Positions 41,251 to 51,208 of a stretch of 64,000 nucleotides of DNA are shown here, one piece after another. The notes beneath the pieces are model-generated. The model was not told the origin of the DNA, made no database searches, and saw only the letters and a list, made by a program, of their open reading frames with translations. This DNA comes from Parachlorella kessleri (lineage: Eukaryota; Chlorophyta; Trebouxiophyceae; Chlorellales; Chlorellaceae), in assembly GCA_001598975.1 (NCBI GenBank), contig BBXU01000840.1:62001-126000 (forward strand). The letters run 5' to 3'. Positions within the stretch are counted from its first letter, which is position 1, and the number at the start of each line of letters is the position of its first letter. The translations under genes and the position numbers were made by a program.

Positions 41251-42669
41251 ATGGCGGCAGCACTGCAAGCCAAACCGTTCGTTTGCTGCCAGGCTAAGCA
41301 GAGCAGGGCACCTAGGAGGTCTGTGGTGGTCTGCGCTCAGCAGCGAGGTACGTTCGATAGAAACTGGTCGCCACAAAAGCATATGGCTCGCTATTTTCAC
41401 CGATCGTCACAATTCCTGCCATGTCAACTTGCGGTCATGGAAGTCTGCTTCCCACCAGGGCCAAGCTGACGTCGATGCCAACCCTTACCTGCCGCAGACT
41501 TGAAGCAGGAGGGCTTGAAGTTCCTGGCAGCGGGCCTGGCAGCTGCAGCCCTGCTGCACGGCTCCCCGGCCCAGGCTGGTATAGAATATGTCAAGCCTGA
41601 AAGCCGCAAGGTGCTGAGGGTCAAGGGCAGGAGCAGAGAGAGACAGGCTTCAGCAGCAGCGCATCTACTGTTGGCACTGGCAGAAGCCACAGGGGGTTGC
41701 TGCAGAGGCTCTGGGCTTAGGTGGTCGGCCTTCCTTGGTGGCTTGGGCCCCACGGCTGGGGTCCGTAGTCTTACGTTGTATCTGGGCCTCGGTAACTAAC
41801 TGCACGAGAAACAGCAGCGCGCTTAAGGAACTAAACCCGGCTTCAGCTTCTGAAGAGCAGGGCAGTACGGAAGCTGTTGCCACAGCTCCTGTGTGCAAGT
41901 TTCAAGGGGTCCCCTTGGTCTGTGTTCCTGCAGGTCTTCATTGACGACGGCAGCGCAGCCGCCGTGAAGAAGGCAGCCCCCGCTGCCGCTGTGGCCAAAA
42001 AGGCCCCAGCAGCGTCCTTCCAGGGAGAGGGCGGGCCCGACTTCAAGCTTTTCACCCTACCGCTGTCGCTCGCGGCCATCGCTGGCGGCGCGGTTGTTGT
42101 CACCAAGCTTGACCCCGGCTTTGCTGAGATGATGAAAGAGGCTGGCGCCAAGGACTCGCGCTCGTTTGCTGGGTATGAGACCTCGCTGAAGGACACCCCC
42201 TTCTATGGTGGCAACGGCTCCATCCCCTCCGGCTCCAAGGTGGGGCACCCAGCGGACTGCATTGCAGATGAAAAATGCTTGGAACTGAGTATGCACAGGA
42301 AAGGCAAGTGGTGTGATGTAGTGCAGGTGGTTGGGCAGGTTGTGAGCTCAATGCGGCTATGCCGCCCTGTGAGCTAGTGTCCTTGGACTGCCATACGGGA
42401 TGCGAGCTTGTGCTGCACTTGCAGTACTGCAAGCGCCTGTGACACCTGGCACAGTGTTGCAAGCGCCTGTGTCATCTGGCTTGAGTACTGCTCATCTTGG
42501 TGTTGGCGTAGGCACAGCATGACCGTCCAGTTTGCACCGTGAATGTTTCCCACTCCCTGCTGCCGCTGCTGTGTGACAGGGTACCACCCGGAAGTCGATT
42601 GTGACCAAGCCCCAAGTTGGTACAACCTCTACGAAGAAGGGCACTGGCCTCAAGTTCTTCGGGAAGTGA
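41251..42669 (+). CDS. Thylakoid-targeted single-span membrane protein
   Basis: 201-aa plastid precursor. Exons: 41251-41347, 41498-41610, 41934-42239, 42580-42669; 606 nt, phases compatible. Residues 1-33 are a basic, hydroxylated chloroplast transit peptide (RAPRRSVVVCAQQR). Residues 34-58 are a hydrophobic thylakoid-transfer stretch ending with an A-x-A site (HGSPAQA before GIEYVKPES). The mature part has a KKAAPAAAVAKKAPAA linker, one membrane span (LPLSLAAIAGGAVVV, about residue 110) and a tail with ETSLKDTPFYGGNGS. It ends in basic KKGTGLKFFGK. A lumenal N-terminus, one span and a stromal C-terminus is the simplest topology. This architecture recalls small algal thylakoid subunits such as PETO of the cytochrome b6f complex, but I cannot confirm that identity. 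TGTAA at 43,186 may end the transcript. Confidence 0.85.
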
Positions 42670-43731
42670 GGCACTTGGGCAGTCTGGCTGGACAAAGTTC
42701 CTTGAGGGCGCAGCCATACTGCGTGGGAGCGTATATATTCTACTCGTCTGTGGTGCAAGCTCACCTTGGGTCCTATGGTGGGTAATTAGTGGGCCCAGTT
42801 TTGATGTGTTGCCTAGAGGTGCTGGAGGATTGCCTCTGAGGAGCCCTTGTGGCAGGCCGCTGCAGTTGATTGTGACCCTTATGTGTCAGGGCAGCCATCG
42901 GGTGGGTAGGCATGTAGGACGTGAAGGCCTTGCATGCCTTGAGTTTTGGGCGCCCTGCTAGCTGCACTTGGCCTCCCTGCAATTCTTCTTCCTGTATTCT
43001 TGTACCACCTTGTAGCCCTGCAAACCAGTACCAGCATGCTGCTGTTGCTAGAGAAGAGAATCTCACCATTCTTGTCCAATGGCTAACTTCTGATCACTGT
43101 TGTGCAACATATATGGTATCACGCGACGCACAGGCCATGTGCTGCAGTTGCCTCAACGGCTGCACCGCAGTACTGACCTGGGTTCTGTAAGAACTGCTGT
43201 TGCGAAGTTGCGGTCAGCAGTACAGTGTTTTTTCTGCACACGCTGAAGGGATTGAGGCCTGGATGGTACTGGCCCTACACATTGCTTGCAAGGGGCCATC
43301 TATGCCGGGCTGTGGTCAAGGCAATTGCCTTCCGAAGCGGCTAATCAAATGGGGTGTCACTATACTTTGGAGCAACCGCTATTGGAGCTGTCCAATGTCG
43401 TGGCAGTTACAGGAAGGAAAGCTGACAGGTTCACAGCAACCATCCCATGTTTACAGTCAGCAAATTGCTGTTTGACGCAGCTGGCACCCGCCACACTGCT
43501 GTCTGACCCCTTCCTTTCACTTGCATTTCCATCTTAAATTGCTGTTGTCAAAAAAGCCACCTCGATTTTGAAGCGACTACTGCCCACCCACGCAGCACGC
43601 CACCTCTTACACTTGCGCCCTTCCATGCTGGCATTGCTCTGCTCCACAACCAAGTGGAAGGCTTACATTCACCTCCTGGAGTACTTGTCGCGCATTTCAT
43701 TTACTTGGTGAAGCGGAGGGCTTGTCCTGGG
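42670..43731. other. Intergenic region between thylakoid protein and mTERF genes
   Basis: About 1.06 kb between two plus-strand genes, expected to hold a 3' untranslated region and the mTERF promoter. No other gene is visible. Confidence 0.5.
43186..43190 (+). terminator. Candidate TGTAA poly(A) signal
   Basis: TGTAA is the usual poly(A) signal of chlamydomonadalean algae. This copy lies 517 bp after the stop of the thylakoid protein gene and before the mTERF gene. Confidence 0.45.
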
Positions 43732-45223
43732 ATGGCAGCTCTTGGCATAGCTGCTGGTGGCATGTCGACTCACACGCTTCTGGGCCCGTGCAACCGGCGC
43801 GTAAGCAACGCTTTCTTGACAGAAGCTACAGTTACACGGAGAAGGAGACGCACGCTGGTGTGCCAGGCACGAGATAAGGGAGTGGGGAGCATCCTGAGAG
43901 ATGGTGGGGCACCTGACTGGCACCCAGCTCGGTCAGCTTACAACTAGAGCCTCTGATGCCTCTATGCCCGCCCCTGAGACGTTCATGATATGCGCGCCTA
44001 TTCAGTCTTGCAACTCAGCTTGTGGCCCTGCAGTGTTCAACTAACACTCCTCCTACTGCCCGCAGCTATGTCAGCCAAGGTCACGGGTCCTGACTTGGCT
44101 TGGCAGAGCGCCGCCAACTTCCTTCGAGGGCTGGGCATCAACAACCAGGCAGAGCTCACAATGGTGCTAGACATCGCCATGAACCCCAACTCTGTGTATG
44201 GCAAGCAGACCCGCAAGCAGCCTGTCAACCCCCATGTGAGCCATGCCGGCTGGCCTGCCTGCCTCCTCCAATAGTGAAGTGCAGTTCAGCGCAGTACTGC
44301 TGCCCTAATACCTAATTTATGTATGTTATGTTTGGGACTGCGGACCATTGGCAAGGCCCAGGCCGGCAGCTTGGTGAGTATGCGCGCTATGCATCCAGGA
44401 CCTCTGGTGCAGCGCTTCATGACTGCATGACTGCATGAAGCCGTCCCCGTGTGTTTATTAAGGGTTACTAATGGGGAGGTATGAGGGAAGTGTACTGACA
44501 GGCAGGCCTCCTATTGCCATAGACTTGCCATTGACATAAGACCTCTCTTTGTCCTGCATGTGCCAGGCTCGAAAGCTCAGTGTGGAGGGCGACCTCCGGC
44601 CGGTCGTGGACTTCCTGCTAGGTCTGGGCCTGGACCAAGACACCGTCGCTGGCATCATCCTGCGGCACCCAGCAGTCCTGTGCTACTCTGTTGAGGAGAG
44701 GCTCAAGCCGCTGGTGGAGTACCTTGTGGGGGACATGCAGCTGCCAAAGCAGCAGGTGAGTACGGCGTGCTCCTCCAGCAGCAGGAGCAGCAGCACCAAG
44801 TGGGCATTGGGTAGGTGGGCTGGCAAGCAAGCAGCAGGCCTGCAACGCCTTGGGGCCACTGTGCCACTTCTTGGATGGGAGGCTCAGGCCCTTCTGTGGA
44901 GTATCTGGTGGGGCAGGTGCTACAGTAGGGCAGCAGTGGCGCTATGCCACCCAGGGATGAGAGTTGAACCCCAATCTGATACTTCAGGACGAGGTGGGCG
45001 GGGCAGAGTTGTATGATGGTGTCGTTGGTGGGTGGAGGCTTGAACCACCTTTCCAGCCCCTAAAACGCTGCCACGACTTGTCTCGCAGGTGGTAGCAGCG
45101 CTGAAAGAGCGGCCGCACATGCTGGGGCTGCAGCTGGAGTCTATGAAGCGTATGGTGGGCTACCTGGCGGCCAACGGCAAGGGCATGGAAGAGATTGCGC
45201 AGCTGCTGGCCACAACGCTGTAG
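43732..45223 (+). CDS. Plastid mTERF-domain protein
   Basis: 221-aa protein. Exons: 43732-43903, 44066-44235, 44567-44755, 45089-45223; 666 nt, phases compatible. The first about 55 residues are rich in Arg, Ser and Thr (TVTRRRRRTLVCQARD) and look like an organelle, probably chloroplast, transit peptide. Exon 2 (ANFLRGLGINNQAELTMVLD), exon 3 (VVDFLLGLGLDQDTVAGIIL, then HPAVLCYSVEERLKPLVEYL) and exon 4 (VVAALKERPHMLGLQLESMK, then RMVGYLAANG) show the helical mTERF repeats with their LxxLGL, P and LxP spacing. mTERF proteins bind organelle nucleic acid and affect transcription termination, processing or splicing. With about three repeats it is short for the family. TGTAA occurs 21 bp after the stop. 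The start ATG is the first that yields a transit peptide; another in-frame ATG lies upstream. Confidence 0.88.
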
Positions 45224-45416
45224 CCTCTGTCGGCACGGTTACTTGTAAGGGCGGCAGGTAGTGCCACCAGAGTAGGGACAGGATATAGCTGGACGAGGGC
45301 TGGGCTGGATGCAGTTACTAGCATGGGGGGCAGGTAGTTTTTACAGGGAGTGAGAGGTGAAGTGTACTGGCAGGGATGGCCACATCGCTGTAGCCTCTGT
45401 CGGCACGGTTTCTTGC
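45207..45416. repeat. Duplicated 3' end of mTERF gene with repeat copies
   Basis: The segment around the mTERF stop codon (45,207-45,245, containing CGCTGTAGCCTCTGTCGG) is repeated at 45,378-45,416 with few changes. Between the two copies lie two degenerate units of the dispersed GGCAGGTAGT repeat (about 45,248 and 45,321). This is a local duplication of about 171 bp. Confidence 0.85.
45244..45248 (+). terminator. Candidate TGTAA poly(A) signal of mTERF gene
   Basis: TGTAA 21 bp downstream of the mTERF stop codon. It is the only close copy, and it overlaps the start of a dispersed repeat unit. Confidence 0.5.
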
Positions 45417-45576
45417 CAAGGCCGATCCGCCTTGTTGTGAGCTGTGCCAAACTGCAGCTCTAGAGTCGTATTCTAGGGTCCACAAATGTAAGTGCCGCTT
45501 CTGGTGAGGTGTGAAGTAGGCTGGGGGAGGCACCCAACAGGGATGGGGGTGAACGCAGGACCTAGGGTTATGGGTA

Positions 45577-45605
45577 AGGGTGGCAGGTAGTGCGAAGAGG
45601 GAGGA
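45577..45605 (+). repeat. Dispersed GGTGGCAGGTAGTGC repeat (representative copy)
   Basis: A short interspersed repeat with consensus start AGNAAGGGTGGCAGGTAGTG, then CRAACAGGGAGTARAGC and GGGCTGGACTGG. Plus-orientation copies start near 16,709, 16,781, 31,209, 35,064, 39,266 (actin intron 10), 45,248, 45,321 and 45,577. A minus-orientation copy is at about 46,350-46,387 (PDI intron). Copies are 30-70 bp, degenerate, mostly intergenic or intronic, and without coding capacity. Confidence 0.8.
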
Positions 45606-45794
45606 GGTAGGGTTGAACTGTTAAGCCCACTGGTGGAAGGGCCTGAGATTACGGCTGCCTGTGGGCATGCCTGCCACATAATCGTGCTGGCTGCAGAGCT
45701 CACCACCGCTAGTCACTTGAGCCACCCATGATAAGCAAATATCGACAAGCTTCCCTTGCAGCACCCAGCATGATGCTTTGCGACCAGTGTGCAC

Positions 45795-45799
45795 TTACA
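45795..45799 (-). terminator. Candidate TGTAA poly(A) signal of PDI gene
   Basis: TGTAA on the minus strand, about 50 bp after the stop of the minus-strand PDI gene. The position fits a short 3' untranslated region. Confidence 0.55.
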
Positions 45800-45847
45800 A
45801 CTTTTCTCCGCCACAAGACAGGGCTACACCTGCGCTCAAAGCCTGTG

Positions 45848-48800
45848 TTAGAGCTCCCCTTTGCCATCCTCGTCCCCCATGAGGTCAGCCAAGTCAAACT
45901 CGTCCTCAACAACCTCGGCTGCGTCGCTGCCATCCCAGGGGGTCCGAGACTCGATGGCCGCAAGCTTGCCCTCCACATCCGAGACCCGCTCGAAGCCCTG
46001 CACTTGACGGAGCAGCTTGCACTTCAACCGGTTGAATTGTAGGTCAGGTGGCCTAGGATAGATGGAGGCGGTCTTCGCAATGATACCCAGTATAACCACA
46101 CATTGGGGCATGAAGATAGAACTGGCTTGGTTATCATAGCGGCTAAAGAATCAAGTGATTTGGAAAGAGCCACTGTAGGTGCCCCCAGGTTGAGAGCCTT
46201 CTTACTCCAGTGCCCTACAAAAAAATCCAAGCTGCCATTGAATTCTGAATTACTATATTTCTGACCGCTGAAATCTGCCCACTTCATCTTGTACGCCTGC
46301 TGTCAGATCTGTGTGGGGCTTGACCCTGTCAACAGTCCTGCTGGTACAGCCCAGCTCTCTTTCCTGTTTGCACTACCTCCACCCATACCATTAACCCTGT
46401 AAACCCTGGCAGCTGCCGCCTGAGAGCAGGGCCCAAGTCCGCTGCCCCGCTTGTATGGTGTACTCATCATGACAAACTGAGCACTCACCAGCCTGACATT
46501 CTCCATCCACTCCTGCACGTGGTGCTCCTCAAAGGCTGCCTTGAGCGTGGCATACTTCCGCTTAGTGGGGTTGAATGCAATCAGTGCCGGGTAGCCGTAG
46601 CCCCTGCAGTAGAAGGCATATGATACAACAAATAACCAAGGATGGGATGCTGAAATGACGCTCAGCACCAGTCCCAATATGTCCAGAAAGCCAAAGACCG
46701 TGGCCCGCCTGTAACATTTGACACACGACGTCGATTTTATCACATGATCAACGCTGATGCAGTGGTAGCAGGGGCACTGATGTACTGCGCATCATTGCCA
46801 AGAGAACCCTAAGAGGAACCGGAATGCCTCCCACACCCCTTTCGCAGTGAATAACCACCGGATGCACCTCATATGGCCAGCCAAGCCGCCCCATGCAGCA
46901 CACAAAGTGGGACACGGCAGTAGGACGGTGGGCAGCGACACAGCATAAGTCCCACCAGCTGAGCCGGTTGGCAGGTACATGGGGGAGGTGATCCAGGGTC
47001 ACGCTGCTGGCGCAGTATGTTCACCATGTGCTTTCTGCCTGGCAAACCCACCCGACGCCAACGTTTGCTTCCAAGGCAGGCAATGCTGCTCCCTCTGCCC
47101 AGAAGTACGAGAAGGGTCGGTCCTTGTACTTGGCTGCCAGGCCTTGCAAAATCTGCAGCCCAGCAGCACAGGCTGGCATGAGGTGCAACCATGCGGAGCA
47201 GCAGCAGCCGCAGCAGCGGCCCGGGCGGTAGCGGCAGGAGCAGCGTTGGCGCAGGCCACGACGAAGGTGCCCGGCCCTCAAGGTTCCCAGCGGGGGATGT
47301 TCTGCCCTGCCTTGACCCTCCTTCAAAGAACCCCCATGTCCATGGATAATGTCCTCCCAGGGTGGGCGGAATATGTTCTGGCACACAGTGGGTATCTGGG
47401 TGCCCTGAGCACGTTTCGCCGGCCGGTTTTTTTTCCGGTGGGCAATAAATGGAGGCTTAGCACATACCATTGGCTAAATTCAAGGGGCCCCGCTTGTCTA
47501 CCGCACAAACCAGCAACAGCAGAGCAGCAGTGTGGCATCCAAGCCCTCGCCTTGATGAGAGCTTGCCGCCCGGCTGCTTTGGTGTCCAGTATGTGTGGTA
47601 GGAAGGCAACCAGGCACAGCTGGCGTGGCTTGACAGCTGGGATGTCCAGGTCAGCATCAGCCGCATGGCCCAGGCAGTGCTCCTCCCACACATGCTCGTC
47701 CACCAACTCCCGCACCTGCAACACCAACATATAGAACGGTGCATTCTTTCTTCTGGGAGCCAGAGCCGGTTTCCCTTGACTCTTTCTTCAGGGGCCCGGA
47801 GCCGGTACTCCTAAAGCGGCAGCCTGCAAGTGCGCTGACCACACCAGCCCACCAACCAGCCCCAGGTTTGGGTTTCGGCACAGCCGACCTGTCAGCACCG
47901 CTGCTGACAATGGCATGGGGCTTCATGCCCCTGGCATTCAACTTCCCAAACATACATGCAAACAAGCTCCCAGATCCACAGTATAGCAAATGTTCGTTAA
48001 GGCTGACCATGCAGCACATATGAATTTTATGCCCAAGTTTTAGTTGCCAAATAAGCCCATACCCACTCAGCAGCGCCTCTGCTAGAGCGGCCACGACAAC
48101 TCTGCCACTGCGGCTGTAGGCTGAAGCTGTGTAATAGAACCAGCGGAACCACGCAGCAGCAGCAGCCGCAGCCTCACCTCCGGCGGTGGCTGCTGCTTGG
48201 CCCACCGGCTGGCAGCAAAGTCTCGCAGGGAGCCCACATCCCGGCCACCATTGTACTCCTCGGGGCGCTCTTTGTTGCTGCCAAAGAACTTGATGGTTGG
48301 GAAGCCTGCAGTGGGGAATGATGCAGTACGATATCAGTCAACACAGCTGGGAATTTTTCAGCACTGTTAGCTTTCATGCTGGCAGAGAGCCAGCAGGGAC
48401 GACCAAAGCGGAGGTGAGACAGGCATATGGCGGTCAGCCGCAGGCTCAACAGCTGTGTCTGCAGGCCGGCGCTTGTTTTGTAAAGAGCTGTGGTGCCCAA
48501 GCTCGAGCTGAATGGGGCTGCATCCATAGGGCCACTTCTATAGGGACCACTTACATAGGGATTACTCTAGTGGCAGGAGCCCTGCAATGGAGCTCACCTC
48601 GCACCCCAAACTCGCTGCACGTCTGCTGGTTGGCGGTACAGTCCACGGCCCCCACCCTGACCCTTCCCTCTAGCTGCCCAGCCAGGTCTATCCAGGTAGG
48701 CTTGAGGCTCTGGCAGTGCCCACACCTGCACAAGAGGTGGGGCAATGCGGTCTTGGACCCCCACACTATCTAGTGTTTGATAGCAAGTACAAGTCAGCCA

Positions 48801-50814
48801 TGGGCAGGGGTGGTAGTGGAGGCGGGTGGTAGGGGTTACACCCACCCCCACTGAGCACAAGCTCACAACGCGTACGATTGCCGGTAGTGAATAGAGAATC
48901 TAGAAAGGCATCTGCCAGAGGCCAAGCCAAGCTCATGCCCACAAATCTCAAGCGTGACACAGACACACCCCAACTTTTGCCAACAGATGTGGATGTACTA
49001 TCACGTTGGACTGAGCAGAACAGTCAACTGCCGACCAGGGCTATGCACATGTGCCCTGTGACTGATTCTGGCACACGGCCTCAGGCAGGACAGTCACCCA
49101 CCTACCCAGGGCATGTAGACATGCCCCATGGTCAGCGAAGAACGTTAAATCGCACGGAAATGCAGCCAGAAGGATGAATACAAACTGATTGGGTAGATGC
49201 AGACTGTGAAACCGTCTGAGAATCGACCATGAGAATGTCACTACACACCCACCAGGGGGCGTAGAACTCCACGAAGAACATGTGGTCCCCGTCGATGACT
49301 TCAGAATGGAAGTTGCCGTCGTCCAGGGTCACCACGTCTGCAGGGGCTTCAGCGGGGGTTTGAGTATACTCGCAATGAAGCAGTGTGCAGCGGCAAAAGA
49401 TGGCACCATGGCCGTCTCAAAGCCCACAGCGATGAAGGCAAACAGGTGAAGCTCATGGCTGCTCACGTGAAGATTATTTTGGCATTCACACAGTGGGGCG
49501 AGGTTCCAGGGAGCATAGCTAAGGGTTGTTAACCAGCCTGCCTCCTACACTGGCCTTCAACCCTGCATTCGAGTTTTGTGGCAGCAGCACAGCATTAGCC
49601 CCATTGTTTCCAGACTCGCGGCAGCAATGTCAGGAGCGGGTTACTGCAGGCTGACAGCTTGAACGGCCTCCCCAACGACTGCTACGCAGCCAGTGCTATG
49701 GCATACCTGTGCCGTCATAGAACCCCCCGCCTCCAGCACCGCTGCCGCCCTGCCTGCCGCCACTGCCGCCGCCGCTGCTGCCAGACGGCTTGGCCCCGAT
49801 GCGGCCCATGGCAATCTTAGAGGCCTGCTGCAGGGCCCACTGCGCCAGCTCAGAGGCAGTCCTGCCCCCTTTGTAGTCAGTGGCCTGGACCTTGCCGCCC
49901 TCGGTGTGCAGGAGCTTGATGGTGGGGAAGCCTGCGCGGGCACATGGGCTCTTCCATGGCTCGTGCAGGCAGTGTGTTGCCTGCCAGTCCTTGCAGCAGG
50001 AACAGCTGCTTGGTGCACCCCTGCTCGCAAACTGCAATACCCACGAATAGCCGAGCAGAGCAGGTTGGCAAGGGTGGCATTGCCTCCAGCCTCACCCTGG
50101 ATGCTGAACTGCCTGCCCAGCTCCCCATGTGCGTCAGCATCCACCGCTCCCACATTGATAATGCCTCTTAACGCCCGGGCCGCTTTGTCCCTGCCAGGGC
50201 CAGTCATGCAGTGGAGCATTCTTGGACAGTGTTGGTGAGAGTTTATAAGCAAGGCAGGTGCAGGCGAACCAACTCCATCCCTGTCTCTTAACCCAGGTAG
50301 CCGGTAGCCAACCTCTGCTCAGCACCAACTAGTCAAAGTGCACCCCAGTGGAGCCGAGGATAGCACCTAGCCTAGGCTTCCTTACACCCGGGCAGCCACA
50401 AGGTATGGCTTCCCGTCAAAAGATTATCCAGCAATGGCTACCGGTTGTCAAGAGGGAGCGACTTATTGTACGGGTTCTCCGTACAATATATGCCATACAC
50501 CAAGACGCACTCCGCAGACTCAACACCTGACGGACTCACCACTCTGGAATGAGGGACTTGCAGTGACCGCACCTGCGTTGGAGATATACAGCGCTGAAGG
50601 AAGCTATACGCACAGGAGAGCCTTAGTGCAAGCACGGAGAGTCCTACCAGGGAGCATAGAACACTGTCAGCCAGACCCCATCCTTCATCTTCGAGCTAAA
50701 ACTTGCTGGCGTCAGCTCGACCACGTCAGAGGTGGTCGAATAGTCCGCATGACACTCCCACACAAGCAAACAAGCCAGGAAAGCTGCCAGGCAGGGCTTC
50801 CTCTCTCGGATCAT
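45848..50814 (-). CDS. PDIA6: Protein disulfide isomerase, P5/PDIA6 type
   Basis: ER oxidoreductase that forms and shuffles disulfides. Exons: 50648-50814, 50540-50572, 50096-50190, 49707-49931, 49253-49337, 48598-48725, 48178-48305, 47551-47715, 47052-47152, 46489-46603, 45848-45997; 1,392 nt, 463 aa, phases compatible. A signal peptide (about 25 residues, LAAFLACLLVWECHA) leads to thioredoxin domain a0 (VVELTPASF, FYAPW-CGHC, VGAVDAD, GFPTIKLL) and domain a (VVTLDDGNF, FYAPW-CGHC, VGAVDCTAN, GFPTIKFF). A Gly/Ser-rich linker separates them. The third, non-catalytic b domain has QLCLVAFLPHILD, YKDRPFSYFWAEG and GYPALIAFNPTKRKY. An acidic tail ends KGEL, a variant of the KDEL retrieval signal. 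Human PDIA6 has the same a0-a-b order and about 440 aa. Intron 8 uses a GC donor. The 33-nt exon 2 carries the first CGHC. Confidence 0.95.
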
Positions 50815-51208
50815 TCAGTGCAGCCCTGACCAGTGTGCCCAAGGGGGCCGTGGAACGAAGGCAAGGCAGGATCAGTCTTCACAACATGAGATGGGTCTAG
50901 GCTAGGTCTGCCTAAGTCTGATCTGTCGTGCTGTGCTGCGAACAAAAAAGGGCCCCTGAACTGACACGCGGAGAGGGAAACCTAGGCGCGCCTGAAATCG
51001 ATGTGGGTGAACCTCATGGGTGTACCTAGTAGACCAACCCTGCATTGTTCTCTGCCCTGGGATCAGACCTGGCAATATGTCAGCCTCTGTCTGCTCGTGG
51101 GGTGTAAAGGCCACTGCCGGCAATACACAGCTTCCTGCTGAACCGGCGCAAAGGCTGGTCGATACGATTAATCTTTAGCACTAGCACCAGTTCTGAGCGA
51201 GCCAAACC
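50815..51208. promoter_or_regulatory. Short divergent promoter interval
   Basis: Only 394 bp separate the start codons of the minus-strand PDI gene and the plus-strand membrane protein gene, so the two promoters must be adjacent or shared. No TATA box or ER-stress element was recognised with confidence. Confidence 0.5.
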
